This document shows positions 41,403-50,105 of a stretch of DNA of 64,000 bases, piece by piece. Numbering within the stretch: the first letter of the stretch is position 1; every line of letters begins with the position of its first letter. The position numbers and the translations under genes were made by a program. The notes beneath the pieces were generated by a model. That model was not told the origin of the DNA, searched no databases, and saw only the letters and a list, made by a program, of their open reading frames with translations. This stretch comes from JAEUMY01 sp031394355. Lineage in GTDB: Bacteria > Pseudomonadota > Gammaproteobacteria > Burkholderiales > Usitatibacteraceae. The stretch covers positions 186,001-250,000 of the forward strand of contig JANNSU010000059.1 in the NCBI GenBank assembly GCA_031394355.1, given 5' to 3'.

Positions 41403-42826
41403 ACGCCATGGACGCACTCTTCATGATGCAGGCAGCGGATGTGGCGTCTGCAGTGGGCGGCGAGCAGGTCGGCGGGGATGCGGGCCTGCGTGCGGACATT
41501 GCGCGCGTGGCGACGGACAGCCGAGCCATTCTGCCGGGCGACCTGTTCGTGGCGCTGACCGGCCCCACGTTCGATGGCCATGATTTCGCCATCAAGGCGG
41601 CCCAATCCGGTGCCACTGCGGTGATGGTCTCGCGCCGATTGCCGGACATCATGGTGGCGAAAACCATGGTGCCGCAGATTGTTGTTCCGGATACGCGATT
41701 GGCGCTGGGCCAACTGGCCCGGTGGTGGCGGCGTCGATTCGACATGCCCGTACTGGCCCTTACCGGCAGCAATGGCAAGACGACGACCAAGGAGATGCTG
41801 CGCGCAATCCTCATGGTCGAGACGGGCGACCCTGAATCGGTGCTGGCGACCGAGGGCAATCTCAACAACGACATCGGCATGCCGCTCACGCTGCTCAGGC
41901 TGCGCGCACATCACCGCTTCGCCATCATCGAGATGGGCATGAATCATCTGGGTGAAATCGACTATCTCACCCACCTGGCGGAGCCGGATGTGGCGTTGGT
42001 CATCAATGCCGGCACAGCGCACATCGGTGAGCTGGGCTCGCGTGAGGCCATCGCCCAGGCGAAAGGCGAAATCTACGCAGGGTTGCGGGCAGGCGGCAAG
42101 GCCGTGATCAACCTGCATGACCGTTTCGGCAGCTACTGGCAAGGCATCGTCGCCGCGATGCCCGGCATCCGACCCATCGGCTTCGGCATCCTGCCCGAGG
42201 ATGACGTGCACGGTGCCATCCATCAGGACAGTCTCACCGTCACTTATGGCGGCGAAAGCCTGCGGGTTCGGCTCGCCGTGCCGGGCGAACACAATCTGCA
42301 CAATGCACTGGCCGCCGCAGCAGGGGCTGTGGCACTCGGTGTGTCGCTTGCGAATATTCGCAAAGGGTTGGAGCAGTTCAGCGGCGTGCCCGGCCGCATG
42401 CAGACGCTGCAGGGCGACCACGGTGCGTTGGTCATCCACGATGCCTACAACGCCAATCCGGATTCAGTGCGCGCAGCCATCGATGTGCTGGCGGCGCGGC
42501 CCGGTAAACGCATTCTCGTGCTCGGTGACATGGGTGAGCTGGGGGCAGACGAGGCACGACTGCACGCAGAGATTGGCGACTACGTGGGGAGCGCGGGGCT
42601 CGATGGCCTCTTTGCCATCGGCAAACTGACCGAACACACGGTGATGCAGCTCGCCGCCAACGCTTGGCACTTCGATGATGTCGATGAGCTGGCCCTTGAG
42701 CTGCACAAACACATGGATGACAGCACCACAGTGCTGGTCAAGGGCTCGCGCTTCATGAAGATGGAGCGTGTCGTGGAACAGATCGCAGTCGGGTTCGATG
42801 CGGGTCCAATCGGGGAGATGCACTGA
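41399..42826 (+). CDS. murF: UDP-MurNAc-tripeptide:D-Ala-D-Ala ligase MurF
   Basis: Completes the cytoplasmic pentapeptide. Seen: 475 residues; RVATDSRAILPGDLFVAL at the N-terminus, ATP loop ALTGSNGKTTTKEMLRAIL near residue 124, LNNDIGMPLTLL, EMGMNHLGEIDYLT, HDAYNANPDSVRAAIDVL and ILVLGDMGELG. It overlaps murE by 4 nt and mraY by 1 nt. A palindrome at 42350 encodes ANIR in SLANIRKGLEQFSGVPGRMQ. Confidence 0.97.
   Translation: MNAMDALFMMQAADVASAVGGEQVGGDAGLRADIARVATDSRAILPGDLFVALTGPTFDGHDFAIKAAQSGATAVMVSRRLPDIMVAKTMVPQIVVPDTRLALGQLARWWRRRFDMPVLALTGSNGKTTTKEMLRAILMVETGDPESVLATEGNLNNDIGMPLTLLRLRAHHRFAIIEMGMNHLGEIDYLTHLAEPDVALVINAGTAHIGELGSREAIAQAKGEIYAGLRAGGKAVINLHDRFGSYWQGIVAAMPGIRPIGFGILPEDDVHGAIHQDSLTVTYGGESLRVRLAVPGEHNLHNALAAAAGAVALGVSLANIRKGLEQFSGVPGRMQTLQGDHGALVIHDAYNANPDSVRAAIDVLAARPGKRILVLGDMGELGADEARLHAEIGDYVGSAGLDGLFAIGKLTEHTVMQLAANAWHFDDVDELALELHKHMDDSTTVLVKGSRFMKMERVVEQIAVGFDAGPIGEMH
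42350..42361. repeat. Iterated palindrome, copy 17
   Basis: Exact, TGCGAATATTCGCA; in murF, ANIR frame. Confidence 0.9.
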
Positions 42827-43911
42827 TGCTGCTCGAACTGGCGGAGTGGTTGTCTCGAGACATCCGGGCATTCAATGTCTTCTCCTACATCACGCTGCGC
42901 ACGGTGCTGTCGGCGATGACAGCGCTGGTGATCTCGTTCGTGATCGGGCCGTGGATGATCAAACGGCTCACCGAGTTGAAGATTGGTCAATCCGTGCGAG
43001 ACGACGGTCCGCAGACGCACCTGGTCAAGGCCGGTACGCCGACGATGGGCGGAGCACTGATTCTGGTCTCCGTGGTGGTGACCACGCTGCTCTGGGGAGA
43101 CTTGTCCAATCGTTACGTGTGGACCGTGCTTCTCACCACCATCGGCTTTGGCGCGGTGGGCTGGGTCGACGACTACCGGAAGGTGGTCTACAAGAATCCG
43201 AAGGGGCTGTCCGCACGCGCCAAGTTCTTCTGGCAGACCGTCATCGCGCTCATTGCCGTGTCCTATCTGGCGTACCAGGCGAATCTGCCGCAGCAGACAG
43301 AACTCATCGTTCCATTCTTCAAGACCATCGCGATCCCGCTCGGGGTGACCGGCTTCATCATTCTCGGGTTCTTTGTCGTGGTGGGCACCTCCAACGCGGT
43401 GAATCTCACCGATGGCCTCGACGGTCTCGCCATCATGCCGACCGTGATGATCGCAAGCGCACTCGCCGTGTTTGCGTACGTCTCCGGCAACGTGGTGTTC
43501 GCGAAGTACCTCAATTTTCCTTACATCGCGGGGTCAGGTGAGCTCTGCGTCTTCCTCGGCGCCATGGCTGGTGCCGGGCTCGCGTTCCTGTGGTTCAACG
43601 CCTATCCGGCGGAAGTCTTCATGGGCGATGTCGGCGCGCTGGCACTGGGTGCGGCGCTTGGCATCGTGGCGCTCATCGTTCGCCAGGAAATCGTGCTCTT
43701 CATCATGGCCGGCGTGTTCGTGGTGGAAACCCTCTCCGTGATCATCCAGGTGGCCAGTTTCAAGTTGACGGGCAAGCGCGTGTTCCGAATGGCGCCGCTG
43801 CATCACCACTTTGAGTTGAAGGGCTGGAAAGAGAATCAGGTCGTCGTGCGGTTCTGGATCATCACGATGATGCTTGTTCTGTTCGGACTGTCCACATTGA
43901 AGTTGCGCTGA
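42826..43911 (+). CDS. mraY: Phospho-MurNAc-pentapeptide translocase MraY
   Basis: Ten-helix inner-membrane enzyme making lipid I from UDP-MurNAc-pentapeptide and undecaprenyl phosphate. Seen: 361 residues; KAGTPTMGGALIL, the catalytic VGWVDDYRKVVYKNPKGL, SNAVNLTDGLDGLAI, MGDVGALALGAALG and the terminal HHHFELKGWKENQVVVRFWIIT. The last 21 codons have a diverged duplicate in the small gene directly downstream. The stop overlaps that gene's ATG by 1 nt (TGATG). Confidence 0.97.
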   Translation: MLLELAEWLSRDIRAFNVFSYITLRTVLSAMTALVISFVIGPWMIKRLTELKIGQSVRDDGPQTHLVKAGTPTMGGALILVSVVVTTLLWGDLSNRYVWTVLLTTIGFGAVGWVDDYRKVVYKNPKGLSARAKFFWQTVIALIAVSYLAYQANLPQQTELIVPFFKTIAIPLGVTGFIILGFFVVVGTSNAVNLTDGLDGLAIMPTVMIASALAVFAYVSGNVVFAKYLNFPYIAGSGELCVFLGAMAGAGLAFLWFNAYPAEVFMGDVGALALGAALGIVALIVRQEIVLFIMAGVFVVETLSVIIQVASFKLTGKRVFRMAPLHHHFELKGWKENQVVVRFWIITMMLVLFGLSTLKLR

Positions 43912-44069
43912 TGAATGCGAGAGCACGACGACTGGCGGATTTGGGCGAGGCTAACTTGCGTGAGCAAGTTAAGCGCTTGCGTGGCCGAGACCAGAATCTG
44001 CCAGTCAGGTTTTGGATCATCACGATGATGCTTGTTCTGTTCGGGTTGTCCACGTTGAAGCTGAGATAG
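43911..44069 (+). CDS. Small membrane protein duplicating the MraY C-terminal helix
   Basis: A 52-codon gene not recognised in any family. Seen: a basic, helical N-terminus (MNARARRLADLGEANLREQV then KRLRGRDQNLP) followed by 21 residues (VRFWIIT...STLKLR) identical to the end of MraY. Over those 21 codons 8 differ from mraY, all silently, and the stop codons also differ, so selection on the peptide or a protein-level function is likely. The ATG overlaps the mraY stop by 1 nt and the TAG lies 4 nt before the murD GTG, so it closes the only gap in the overlap chain. An 8-bp hairpin (TAACTTGC/GCAAGTTA, 43952-43971) lies inside it. Predicted topology: one helix with a cytoplasmic basic tail. Confidence 0.7.
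   Translation: MNARARRLADLGEANLREQVKRLRGRDQNLPVRFWIITMMLVLFGLSTLKLR
43952..43971 (+). repeat. Perfect hairpin inside the small mraY-tail gene
   Basis: Arms TAACTTGC and GCAAGTTA with a GTGA tetraloop. No T-tract follows, so it is not a terminator; it may slow ribosomes or stabilise mRNA between mraY and murD. Confidence 0.55.
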
Positions 44070-44073
44070 AAGG

Positions 44074-45489
44074 GTGGACTGGCATGGCAAAAAAATTCTG
44101 GTACTTGGCCTTGGTGACACCGGACTGTCGGTCGTCCGGTGGGCCGCCCGCGCGGGTGCTCGTGTTCGCGTTGCCGATTCCCGAAGCACTCCTCCGGGAT
44201 TGGCAGAGCTTGCTCGCGAGCATGCCGGCGTTGATGCCCATCTGGGTCCCTTCACCGACTCCCTATTTGGCGACGCCGAACTCACCATCGCGAGCCCAGG
44301 GGTGGCCATTGCAGGGCCCGCGTGTGACCCGGCCGTCGCGCGCGCAAAGGCAGCGGGGACGGAAATCATTGGGGATGTCGAGCTTTTCAGCCGCCTCCAC
44401 CAGAGCCAGGGGAGGCCCGGCAAAGTGATCGCCATCACCGGCTCCAACGGAAAATCCACTGTCACAGCGATGGTGGGTGCGATGTGTCGCGCTGCGGGGT
44501 TGCGTACGGTTGTTGCTGGAAACATTGGCTTGCCGGTGCTGGACGCGCTTGCCGAAGTGGACACCGCAGCCGAGGTGAATGGCATGCCGGAGGTCTGGGT
44601 GCTGGAGCTGTCCAGTTTCCAGTTGGAGACCACGTCCACGTTGAAGCCGGATGCAGCTGCGATGCTGAACCTCTCGCAGGATCATCTGGATCGTTACTAC
44701 AGCATGGCGGAGTATGCGGCCGCCAAACAGCGAATATTCGCAGATGCGACGGCGCAGGTATTGAACCGCGACGACCCGGCCAGCATGGCGATGCGCGAGG
44801 CGGGCAACCACGGCACGGGCAAGCGCGTGCTGACTTTTGGTCTTGACCACCCGCGGAGCAGAGACGAGTTCGGCCTGTGCGAAGGCAAGCAGGCGTTGTG
44901 CGAGGATCATGATGCCGTGATGGGGCTTGAAGCGCTGCCGCTGCCCGGTCTGCATAACGCCGCGAACGCGATGGCCGCACTGGCGCTCTGTCGCGCACTG
45001 GATCTGCCGATTTCTCCGCTCGTGGAGGGGCTGCGCACCTTTACCGGGTTGCCGCATCGCACCCGGCTCGTCGGGACGCATCAGGGCGTGCGCTGGTATG
45101 ACGATTCCAAGGGCACCAATGTGGGTGCGACGGTCGCTGCCTTGAATGGCATGACCGAACCCGTGGTGCTGATCGCAGGTGGTGTGGGCAAGGATCAGGA
45201 TTTCTCGCCGTTGCTGGACCCGGTGGTACGGCACGCTCGCGCCGTGGTGCTGATTGGTCGAGATGCCTCCCGCATCGAAGCCGTACTGGCGGGCCACGGC
45301 GTACCGCTGGTGCGCGCGATCAGCATGCAGGATGCCGTGCAACGGTCTGCAGAACTCGCTCGCGCGGGCGATGCCGTATTGCTCTCACCCGCGTGCGCCA
45401 GCTTCGACATGTTCGAGAACTACCAGCACCGCGGGCGAATATTCGCAGCGTGTGTGGAGCAGCTGTTGGGCGAAGGCGTGTTGCACTGA
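44074..45489 (+). CDS. murD: UDP-MurNAc-L-alanine:D-glutamate ligase MurD
   Basis: Adds D-glutamate to UDP-MurNAc-L-Ala. Seen: 471 residues from a GTG start with an AGAAGG site just upstream; KILVLGLGDTGLSVVRW, ATP loop VIAITGSNGKSTVTAMVG near residue 122, ELSSFQLETT, LNLSQDHLDRY, LPGLHNAANAMAAL, WYDDSKGTNVGAT and LLSPACASFDMFENYQHRG. Two exact palindromes: 44730 (AKQRIFADA) and 45435 (RGRIFAACV), both in the RIFA frame at places where RIF-like residues are usual in MurD. Confidence 0.97.
   Translation: MDWHGKKILVLGLGDTGLSVVRWAARAGARVRVADSRSTPPGLAELAREHAGVDAHLGPFTDSLFGDAELTIASPGVAIAGPACDPAVARAKAAGTEIIGDVELFSRLHQSQGRPGKVIAITGSNGKSTVTAMVGAMCRAAGLRTVVAGNIGLPVLDALAEVDTAAEVNGMPEVWVLELSSFQLETTSTLKPDAAAMLNLSQDHLDRYYSMAEYAAAKQRIFADATAQVLNRDDPASMAMREAGNHGTGKRVLTFGLDHPRSRDEFGLCEGKQALCEDHDAVMGLEALPLPGLHNAANAMAALALCRALDLPISPLVEGLRTFTGLPHRTRLVGTHQGVRWYDDSKGTNVGATVAALNGMTEPVVLIAGGVGKDQDFSPLLDPVVRHARAVVLIGRDASRIEAVLAGHGVPLVRAISMQDAVQRSAELARAGDAVLLSPACASFDMFENYQHRGRIFAACVEQLLGEGVLH
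44730..44741. repeat. Iterated palindrome, copy 18
   Basis: Exact; in murD, RIFA frame. Confidence 0.9.
45435..45446. repeat. Iterated palindrome, copy 19
   Basis: Exact; near the 3' end of murD, RIFA frame. Confidence 0.9.
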
Positions 45490-46640
45490 TGCTCTACTCA
45501 CCAGGTCACCCCTCGTCAGAAGTGGATCTGTCGCTGCTGTGGAGCACGGTGGTCCTGCTCGCCATTGGTCTGGTCATGGTGTACTCCGCGTCCATCGCCA
45601 CGGCAGAGATGGCGAAAATCACCGGCTATCGGTCGCACTACTATCTGATGCGTCATGGCATGTTCATTGTCATCGGCATCGTCGCGGCAATCATTGCCTT
45701 TCAGATACCGGTGGCATGGCTGCAACGGGGCGCTCCTTACCTGTTCCTGTTTTGCATCCTGATGCTGTTGCTCGTGCTCATCCCCGGCATCGGCATCAAC
45801 GTCAACGGGTCGCGTCGCTGGCTGCCTCTGGGCATCACCAACTTCCAGCCTTCCGAGCTGATGAAGGTGGCGGTAGTGCTTTACGCGGCCGACTACACCG
45901 TGCGGAAGGCTGCTTTCATGCAGGACTTCAAGCGCGGCTTCCTGCCCATGTTCGTCGTGATGTTCGTCGCCGGTGCCTTGCTGTTGATGCAGCCCGACTT
46001 TGGCGCCTTCGTGGTCGTGACCACCATCGCCATGGGCATCCTGTTCCTCGGTGGATTGAACTGGCGCCTCTTCGCCGGTCTCGTCCTGTTGCTGCTTTGC
46101 GCGTTTGTGGCGCTGATCCTGCTCTCGCCCTATCGGCTGCAACGCGTGCTGGGATTCATGGATCCGTGGGCCGACGCCTACGGCAAGGGCTATCAACTTT
46201 CGCATTCGCTCATTGCCTTTGGCCGCGGCGAGTGGTTCGGTGTGGGACTCGGCGGCAGCGTTGAGAAACTGTTCTATCTGCCCGAAGCGCATACAGACTT
46301 CCTCATGGCCGTGATCGCCGAAGAACTCGGGCTCATTGGCGTGCTGACTGTCATCGCACTTTTCGTCTGGCTGGTGTGGCGCGCGTTTCTGGTCGGGCGC
46401 CAATCCGCATCGCTGGAGCGCTACTTCGCAGCACTGGTGGCACAGGGCATTGCGCTCTGGGTGTCGGTGCAGGCCTTCATCAATATGGGCGTGAACATGG
46501 GGCTGCTCCCCACCAAGGGTCTCACGCTCCCGTTCCTGTCCTATGGCGGAACAGGCATCGTGATCAACTGTGTGGCGGTGGCGGTGCTGTTGCGCATTGA
46601 CTATGAGAACAGAGCCCTGATGAGCGGGAGGCGAAGTTGA
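45489..46640 (+). CDS. ftsW: Septal peptidoglycan polymerase FtsW
   Basis: SEDS-family glycosyltransferase of 383 residues acting with FtsI. Seen: ten hydrophobic helices, VMVYSASIATAEM, GINVNGSRRWLPLGITNFQPSELMKVAVVLYAADY, and the large periplasmic loop AYGKGYQLSHSLIAFGRGEWFGVGLGGSVEKLFYLPEAHTDFLMAVIAEELG with the catalytic Asp region, then GLTLPFLSYGGTGIV. The ATG at 45489 overlaps the murD stop by 1 nt; the frame extends upstream only as shadow. Confidence 0.96.
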   Translation: MLYSPGHPSSEVDLSLLWSTVVLLAIGLVMVYSASIATAEMAKITGYRSHYYLMRHGMFIVIGIVAAIIAFQIPVAWLQRGAPYLFLFCILMLLLVLIPGIGINVNGSRRWLPLGITNFQPSELMKVAVVLYAADYTVRKAAFMQDFKRGFLPMFVVMFVAGALLLMQPDFGAFVVVTTIAMGILFLGGLNWRLFAGLVLLLLCAFVALILLSPYRLQRVLGFMDPWADAYGKGYQLSHSLIAFGRGEWFGVGLGGSVEKLFYLPEAHTDFLMAVIAEELGLIGVLTVIALFVWLVWRAFLVGRQSASLERYFAALVAQGIALWVSVQAFINMGVNMGLLPTKGLTLPFLSYGGTGIVINCVAVAVLLRIDYENRALMSGRRS

Positions 46641-47743
46641 ATCGCACCCTCCTCGTCATGGCAGCGGGCACTGGCGGGCACGTATATCCCGGCCTCTCCA
46701 TCGCCGGCGAACTCGCCTCGCAGGGCTGGCGCATCGCCTGGCTCGGCACGCCGGACGGCATCGAGAACACGCTCGTCGCCAAGGCAGGTTATCCGCTGGA
46801 GCGCATCGCTTTCTCCGGCCTGCGCGGCAAAGGCTTGTTGCGCTGGTTGCTGTTGCCCCTCAACTTGCTGCGCGCTTTCTGGCAGTGCTGGCGCGTCATG
46901 CTCCGCGTGAAGCCTGACGTAGCACTGGGCATGGGCGGCTACGTCACCTTCCCCGGCGGCATGATGGCCGTGCTGTACGGCGCGCCGCTGGTCATACATG
47001 AATCGAACGCGGTGGCAGGTCTTGCCAATCGCGTGTTGGCGGTCATCGCGGATCGGGTGCTGGTCGGTTTTCCGAACGCTTACGACAAACCCATCAAGAA
47101 CGCGTTGCCCAAACTGTTGCCGAAGCCGCGCCATCCAGAGTGGCTGGGTAATCCGGTGCGCGCCGACATCACTGCCCTGCCGCTGCCTGCGGAACGTTAT
47201 GCCGGCCGCGCAGGCCCGCTGCGCGTGCTCGTGGTGGGCGGCAGCCTGGGCGCTGCGGGCATGAACAAGTTGGTGGTGGAGGCGCAGGCCGCGATGGCGA
47301 TGGCGGATCGTCCGCAAGTGGTGCATCAATCCGGCGCCAAGCTCTTCGACGAACTCAAGTCGCTTTACGCTGCGAGCGATGTCGCGGCCGAGGTGTTGCC
47401 CTACATCGAGGACATGGCGACCCGCTATGCCTGGTGTGACGTGCTCATCTGTCGCGCTGGTGCCATGACGGTGGCCGAGGTTGCTGCTGCGGGTGTTGCG
47501 GCCATCTTCATCCCGTTGCCATACGCGGTGGAGGACGAGCAGTCGCACAACGCGGCATTCCTGGCTGATCAGGGCGCTGCATGCATCGCACAGCAGAAGG
47601 AGACTTCGCCGCAGCAACTGGCCGGTCTCATCCGCAGCCTCACGCGTGAAGCGCTGCAGGCCATGGCGGACAAGGCCCGCTTGTTGGGCAAGCCGGACGC
47701 GACGACGCAGTGCGCTGCAGTTTGCTCGGGAGTGGCGCGATGA
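46637..47743 (+). CDS. murG: Lipid II synthase MurG
   Basis: Adds GlcNAc to lipid I on the cytoplasmic membrane face. Seen: 368 residues, LLVMAAGTGGHVYPGLSIAGEL, GMGGYVTFPGGMMAVLYGAPLVIHESNAVAGLANR, LVVGGSLGAAGMNKLV, CRAGAMTVAEVAAAGVAAIFIPLPYAVEDEQSHNAAFL, all MurG signatures. A TTG start at 46637 overlaps the ftsW stop (TTGA), and the stop overlaps murC (ATGA). No palindrome. Confidence 0.96.
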   Translation: MNRTLLVMAAGTGGHVYPGLSIAGELASQGWRIAWLGTPDGIENTLVAKAGYPLERIAFSGLRGKGLLRWLLLPLNLLRAFWQCWRVMLRVKPDVALGMGGYVTFPGGMMAVLYGAPLVIHESNAVAGLANRVLAVIADRVLVGFPNAYDKPIKNALPKLLPKPRHPEWLGNPVRADITALPLPAERYAGRAGPLRVLVVGGSLGAAGMNKLVVEAQAAMAMADRPQVVHQSGAKLFDELKSLYAASDVAAEVLPYIEDMATRYAWCDVLICRAGAMTVAEVAAAGVAAIFIPLPYAVEDEQSHNAAFLADQGAACIAQQKETSPQQLAGLIRSLTREALQAMADKARLLGKPDATTQCAAVCSGVAR

Positions 47744-49179
47744 AACACAAAGTCCGCCACGTGCACTTCATTGGCATCGGCGGCTCCGGCATGTCCGGCA
47801 TCGCCGAGGTGCTGCTGCAACTCGGCCATGTCGTCTCCGGCTCCGATCTCATCGAAGGCGAAGGTGTGCGCCGGTTGCGTGATGCAGGGGCCAAGGTGAG
47901 CATTGGCCACGCCACTGCGAATATTCGCCACAGCGATGTGGTGGTTGTGTCATCTGCCGTGGCCCAGGACAACCCCGAAGTGCAGGCAGCGCGTAAGCAG
48001 AAGATTCCGGTCATCCCGCGCGCCGTCATGCTGGCGGAGCTGATGCGCTTCCGTCAGGGCATCGCGGTCGCGGGCACGCATGGCAAAACCACAACGACCA
48101 GCCTCATCGCGCATGTGCTGACCGATGCCGGCATGGACCCGACAGTCGTGATCGGCGGGCGCCTGAACAGCATCGGCACCAACGCCAAACTGGGGCAGGG
48201 TGAATATCTTGTGGCCGAGGCCGACGAGTCCGATGCATCGTTCCTGCACCTCAAGGCGGTGATGGCGGTGGTGACCAACATCGACCGTGATCACATGGAA
48301 ACGTACGGCCACGACTTCGGCCGCCTGCTTTCCGCGTTTGCCGATTTCATCGAGCAGCTGCCGTTCTACGGGCTTGCCGTGCTGTGCGGCGACGATGCGA
48401 ATATTCGCAATCTGCAGCGCCGACTCACGCGACCGGTGCTGACCTATGGGCTTGGCGAAGAGGTGGATCTGCGCGCCGTGAATGTCGAGGCGCGCGGTGC
48501 TGCCATGGTTTTCAAGGCGGTGTCGCGCCGGGATGGTGGCGAGCTCGATGTGCTACTCAATCTGGCCGGTGAACATAATGTGAGAAATGCGCTGGCTGCC
48601 ATCGCCATTGCACGCGAATGTGGCGTCGCGGATGCCGCCATCCTGCGTGCCCTCGCCAGCTTCAGCGGTGTGGGCCGACGTTTCCAGCGCGTGGGTGAGC
48701 TCACGGTGACAGGTGGGAGTGCGCTGGTCATCGACGACTACGGCCATCATCCTGCCGAGATGGCCGCAACGATTGCGGCTGCGCGGGGCGCCTATCCGGG
48801 ACGCCGCCTGTTGCTGGTATTTCAGCCGCATCGCTACACCCGTACTCGCGACCTCATGGATGACTTCGCGCAGGTCATTGCGAGCGCGGATCAATCAGTC
48901 CTGACTGAAGTCTATGCCGCAGGCGAACCGCTCATTGCAGGCGCCGAGGGTCGTGACCTGGTGGCAGCTGTCACGGCTGCAGGATCGATGCCACCCACGT
49001 TTGTGCCGCAACTCGCAGACATGCCCGGCGCCGTGGCCAGCGTGGCGCGGGCGAATGACGTGGTGCTGGTGATGGGGGCAGGCTCCATCGGGCAGCTCGC
49101 CCTGCAGCTGGTGCGCAAAGTCGGCCCCGGCCCTGCCCCTGCGCCGGCCACGGCCCAAGAAGCCCGGAAGGCGGCGTGA
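47740..49179 (+). CDS. murC: UDP-MurNAc:L-alanine ligase MurC
   Basis: Adds the first residue of the stem peptide. Seen: 479 residues; HVHFIGIGGSGMSGIAEVLLQLGHVVSGSD, ATP loop VAGTHGKTTTTSLIAHVL near residue 112, EADESDASFLHL, NIDRDHMETYGHD, NVRNALAAIAIA and VIDDYGHHPAEMAATI. Two exact palindromes, 480 nt apart, both in the ANIR frame: 47917 (TANIRHSDVVVVSSAV) and 48397 (DDANIRNLQRR). Confidence 0.97.
   Translation: MKHKVRHVHFIGIGGSGMSGIAEVLLQLGHVVSGSDLIEGEGVRRLRDAGAKVSIGHATANIRHSDVVVVSSAVAQDNPEVQAARKQKIPVIPRAVMLAELMRFRQGIAVAGTHGKTTTTSLIAHVLTDAGMDPTVVIGGRLNSIGTNAKLGQGEYLVAEADESDASFLHLKAVMAVVTNIDRDHMETYGHDFGRLLSAFADFIEQLPFYGLAVLCGDDANIRNLQRRLTRPVLTYGLGEEVDLRAVNVEARGAAMVFKAVSRRDGGELDVLLNLAGEHNVRNALAAIAIARECGVADAAILRALASFSGVGRRFQRVGELTVTGGSALVIDDYGHHPAEMAATIAAARGAYPGRRLLLVFQPHRYTRTRDLMDDFAQVIASADQSVLTEVYAAGEPLIAGAEGRDLVAAVTAAGSMPPTFVPQLADMPGAVASVARANDVVLVMGAGSIGQLALQLVRKVGPGPAPAPATAQEARKAA
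47917..47928. repeat. Iterated palindrome, copy 20
   Basis: Exact; in murC, ANIR frame. Confidence 0.9.
48397..48408. repeat. Iterated palindrome, copy 21
   Basis: Exact, TGCGAATATTCGCA; in murC, ANIR frame. Confidence 0.9.
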
Positions 49180-50105
49180 TGGACATGGCGGATACGCTCA
49201 ACATGACCAGCCTGCGCGGCGTCCTCAAGAACGAAGAGCCCATGGCAAGGCACGTCAGCTGGCGCGCGGGCGGCGTCGCAAAGCGGGCGTACTGGCCGGC
49301 GGATCGTGACGATCTCGTCGCGTTCCTCAAGGCCCAGCGCGAGGACGAGCTCATCCATGTCGTGGGATTGGGCAGCAATCTGCTCGTGCGCGACGGTGGC
49401 CTTGAAGGAACCGTTGTATTCACCCACGGACTCTTGAACGTGCTGGAAGAACGCACGCACGCTGATGGCATCACGCGAATATTCGCAGAGGCCGGCGTGG
49501 CTTCGCCCAAGGTGGCTCGACATGCCGCGCGCGCCAGCCTTGAAGGTGGCGAATTTCTTGCCGGTGTCCCGGGAACTGTCGGCGGTGCATTGGCCATGAA
49601 CGCGGGCTGCTATGGCTCGGAGACCTGGGAGTTTGTGGAGTCAGTGACCACGGTGGATCGTCAAGGCGTGGTGCGTGAGCGTATGCCTTCGGACTATGAC
49701 ATCGGCTATCGGCATGTGGCACTGCGCGATGGGAATGAGGAGTGGTTCACTTCGGCGATCTTCAAATTCCGTCCAGGCAGCGAGGTGGCGGCCAAGGCGC
49801 GCATCACTGAATGGCTGAAGCGTCGCGTGGCCACACAACCGCTGCGCCAACCCAACGCCGGCTCGACGTTCCGCAATCCGGACAGCGACCACGCGGGAAG
49901 GCTGGTGGAGGCATGTGGACTCAAGGGATTCACGGTCGGCGGCGCACAAGTCTCGCCAAAGCACGCGAACTTCGTGGTGAATCTCGGTGGCGCCACGGCG
50001 GGGGATATCGAAGCGGTGGTGCGGCACATGCACGACACGGTGCTGGCAAAGACGGGTGTCGATCTGGTTCAGGAAGTACGAGTCATCGGTGAAGGAACCG
50101 AATGA
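49179..50105 (+). CDS. murB: UDP-N-acetylenolpyruvoylglucosamine reductase MurB
   Basis: FAD-dependent reduction giving UDP-MurNAc. Seen: 308 residues; RHVSWRAGGVAKRAYWPAD, VVGLGSNLLVRDGGLEG, FLAGVPGTVGGALAMNAGCYGSETWEF, the proton-donor Ser in QPNAGSTFRNPDSDHAGRLVEACGLKG and QVSPKHANFVVNLGGATA (short type II-like MurB). The ATG at 49179 overlaps the murC stop by 1 nt; a GTG at 49176 is also possible. A palindrome at 49475 encodes RIFA just before EAGVASPKVARHA. Confidence 0.96.
   Translation: MDMADTLNMTSLRGVLKNEEPMARHVSWRAGGVAKRAYWPADRDDLVAFLKAQREDELIHVVGLGSNLLVRDGGLEGTVVFTHGLLNVLEERTHADGITRIFAEAGVASPKVARHAARASLEGGEFLAGVPGTVGGALAMNAGCYGSETWEFVESVTTVDRQGVVRERMPSDYDIGYRHVALRDGNEEWFTSAIFKFRPGSEVAAKARITEWLKRRVATQPLRQPNAGSTFRNPDSDHAGRLVEACGLKGFTVGGAQVSPKHANFVVNLGGATAGDIEAVVRHMHDTVLAKTGVDLVQEVRVIGEGTE
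49475..49486. repeat. Iterated palindrome, copy 22
   Basis: Exact; in murB, RIFA frame (ITRIFAEAGV). Confidence 0.9.
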
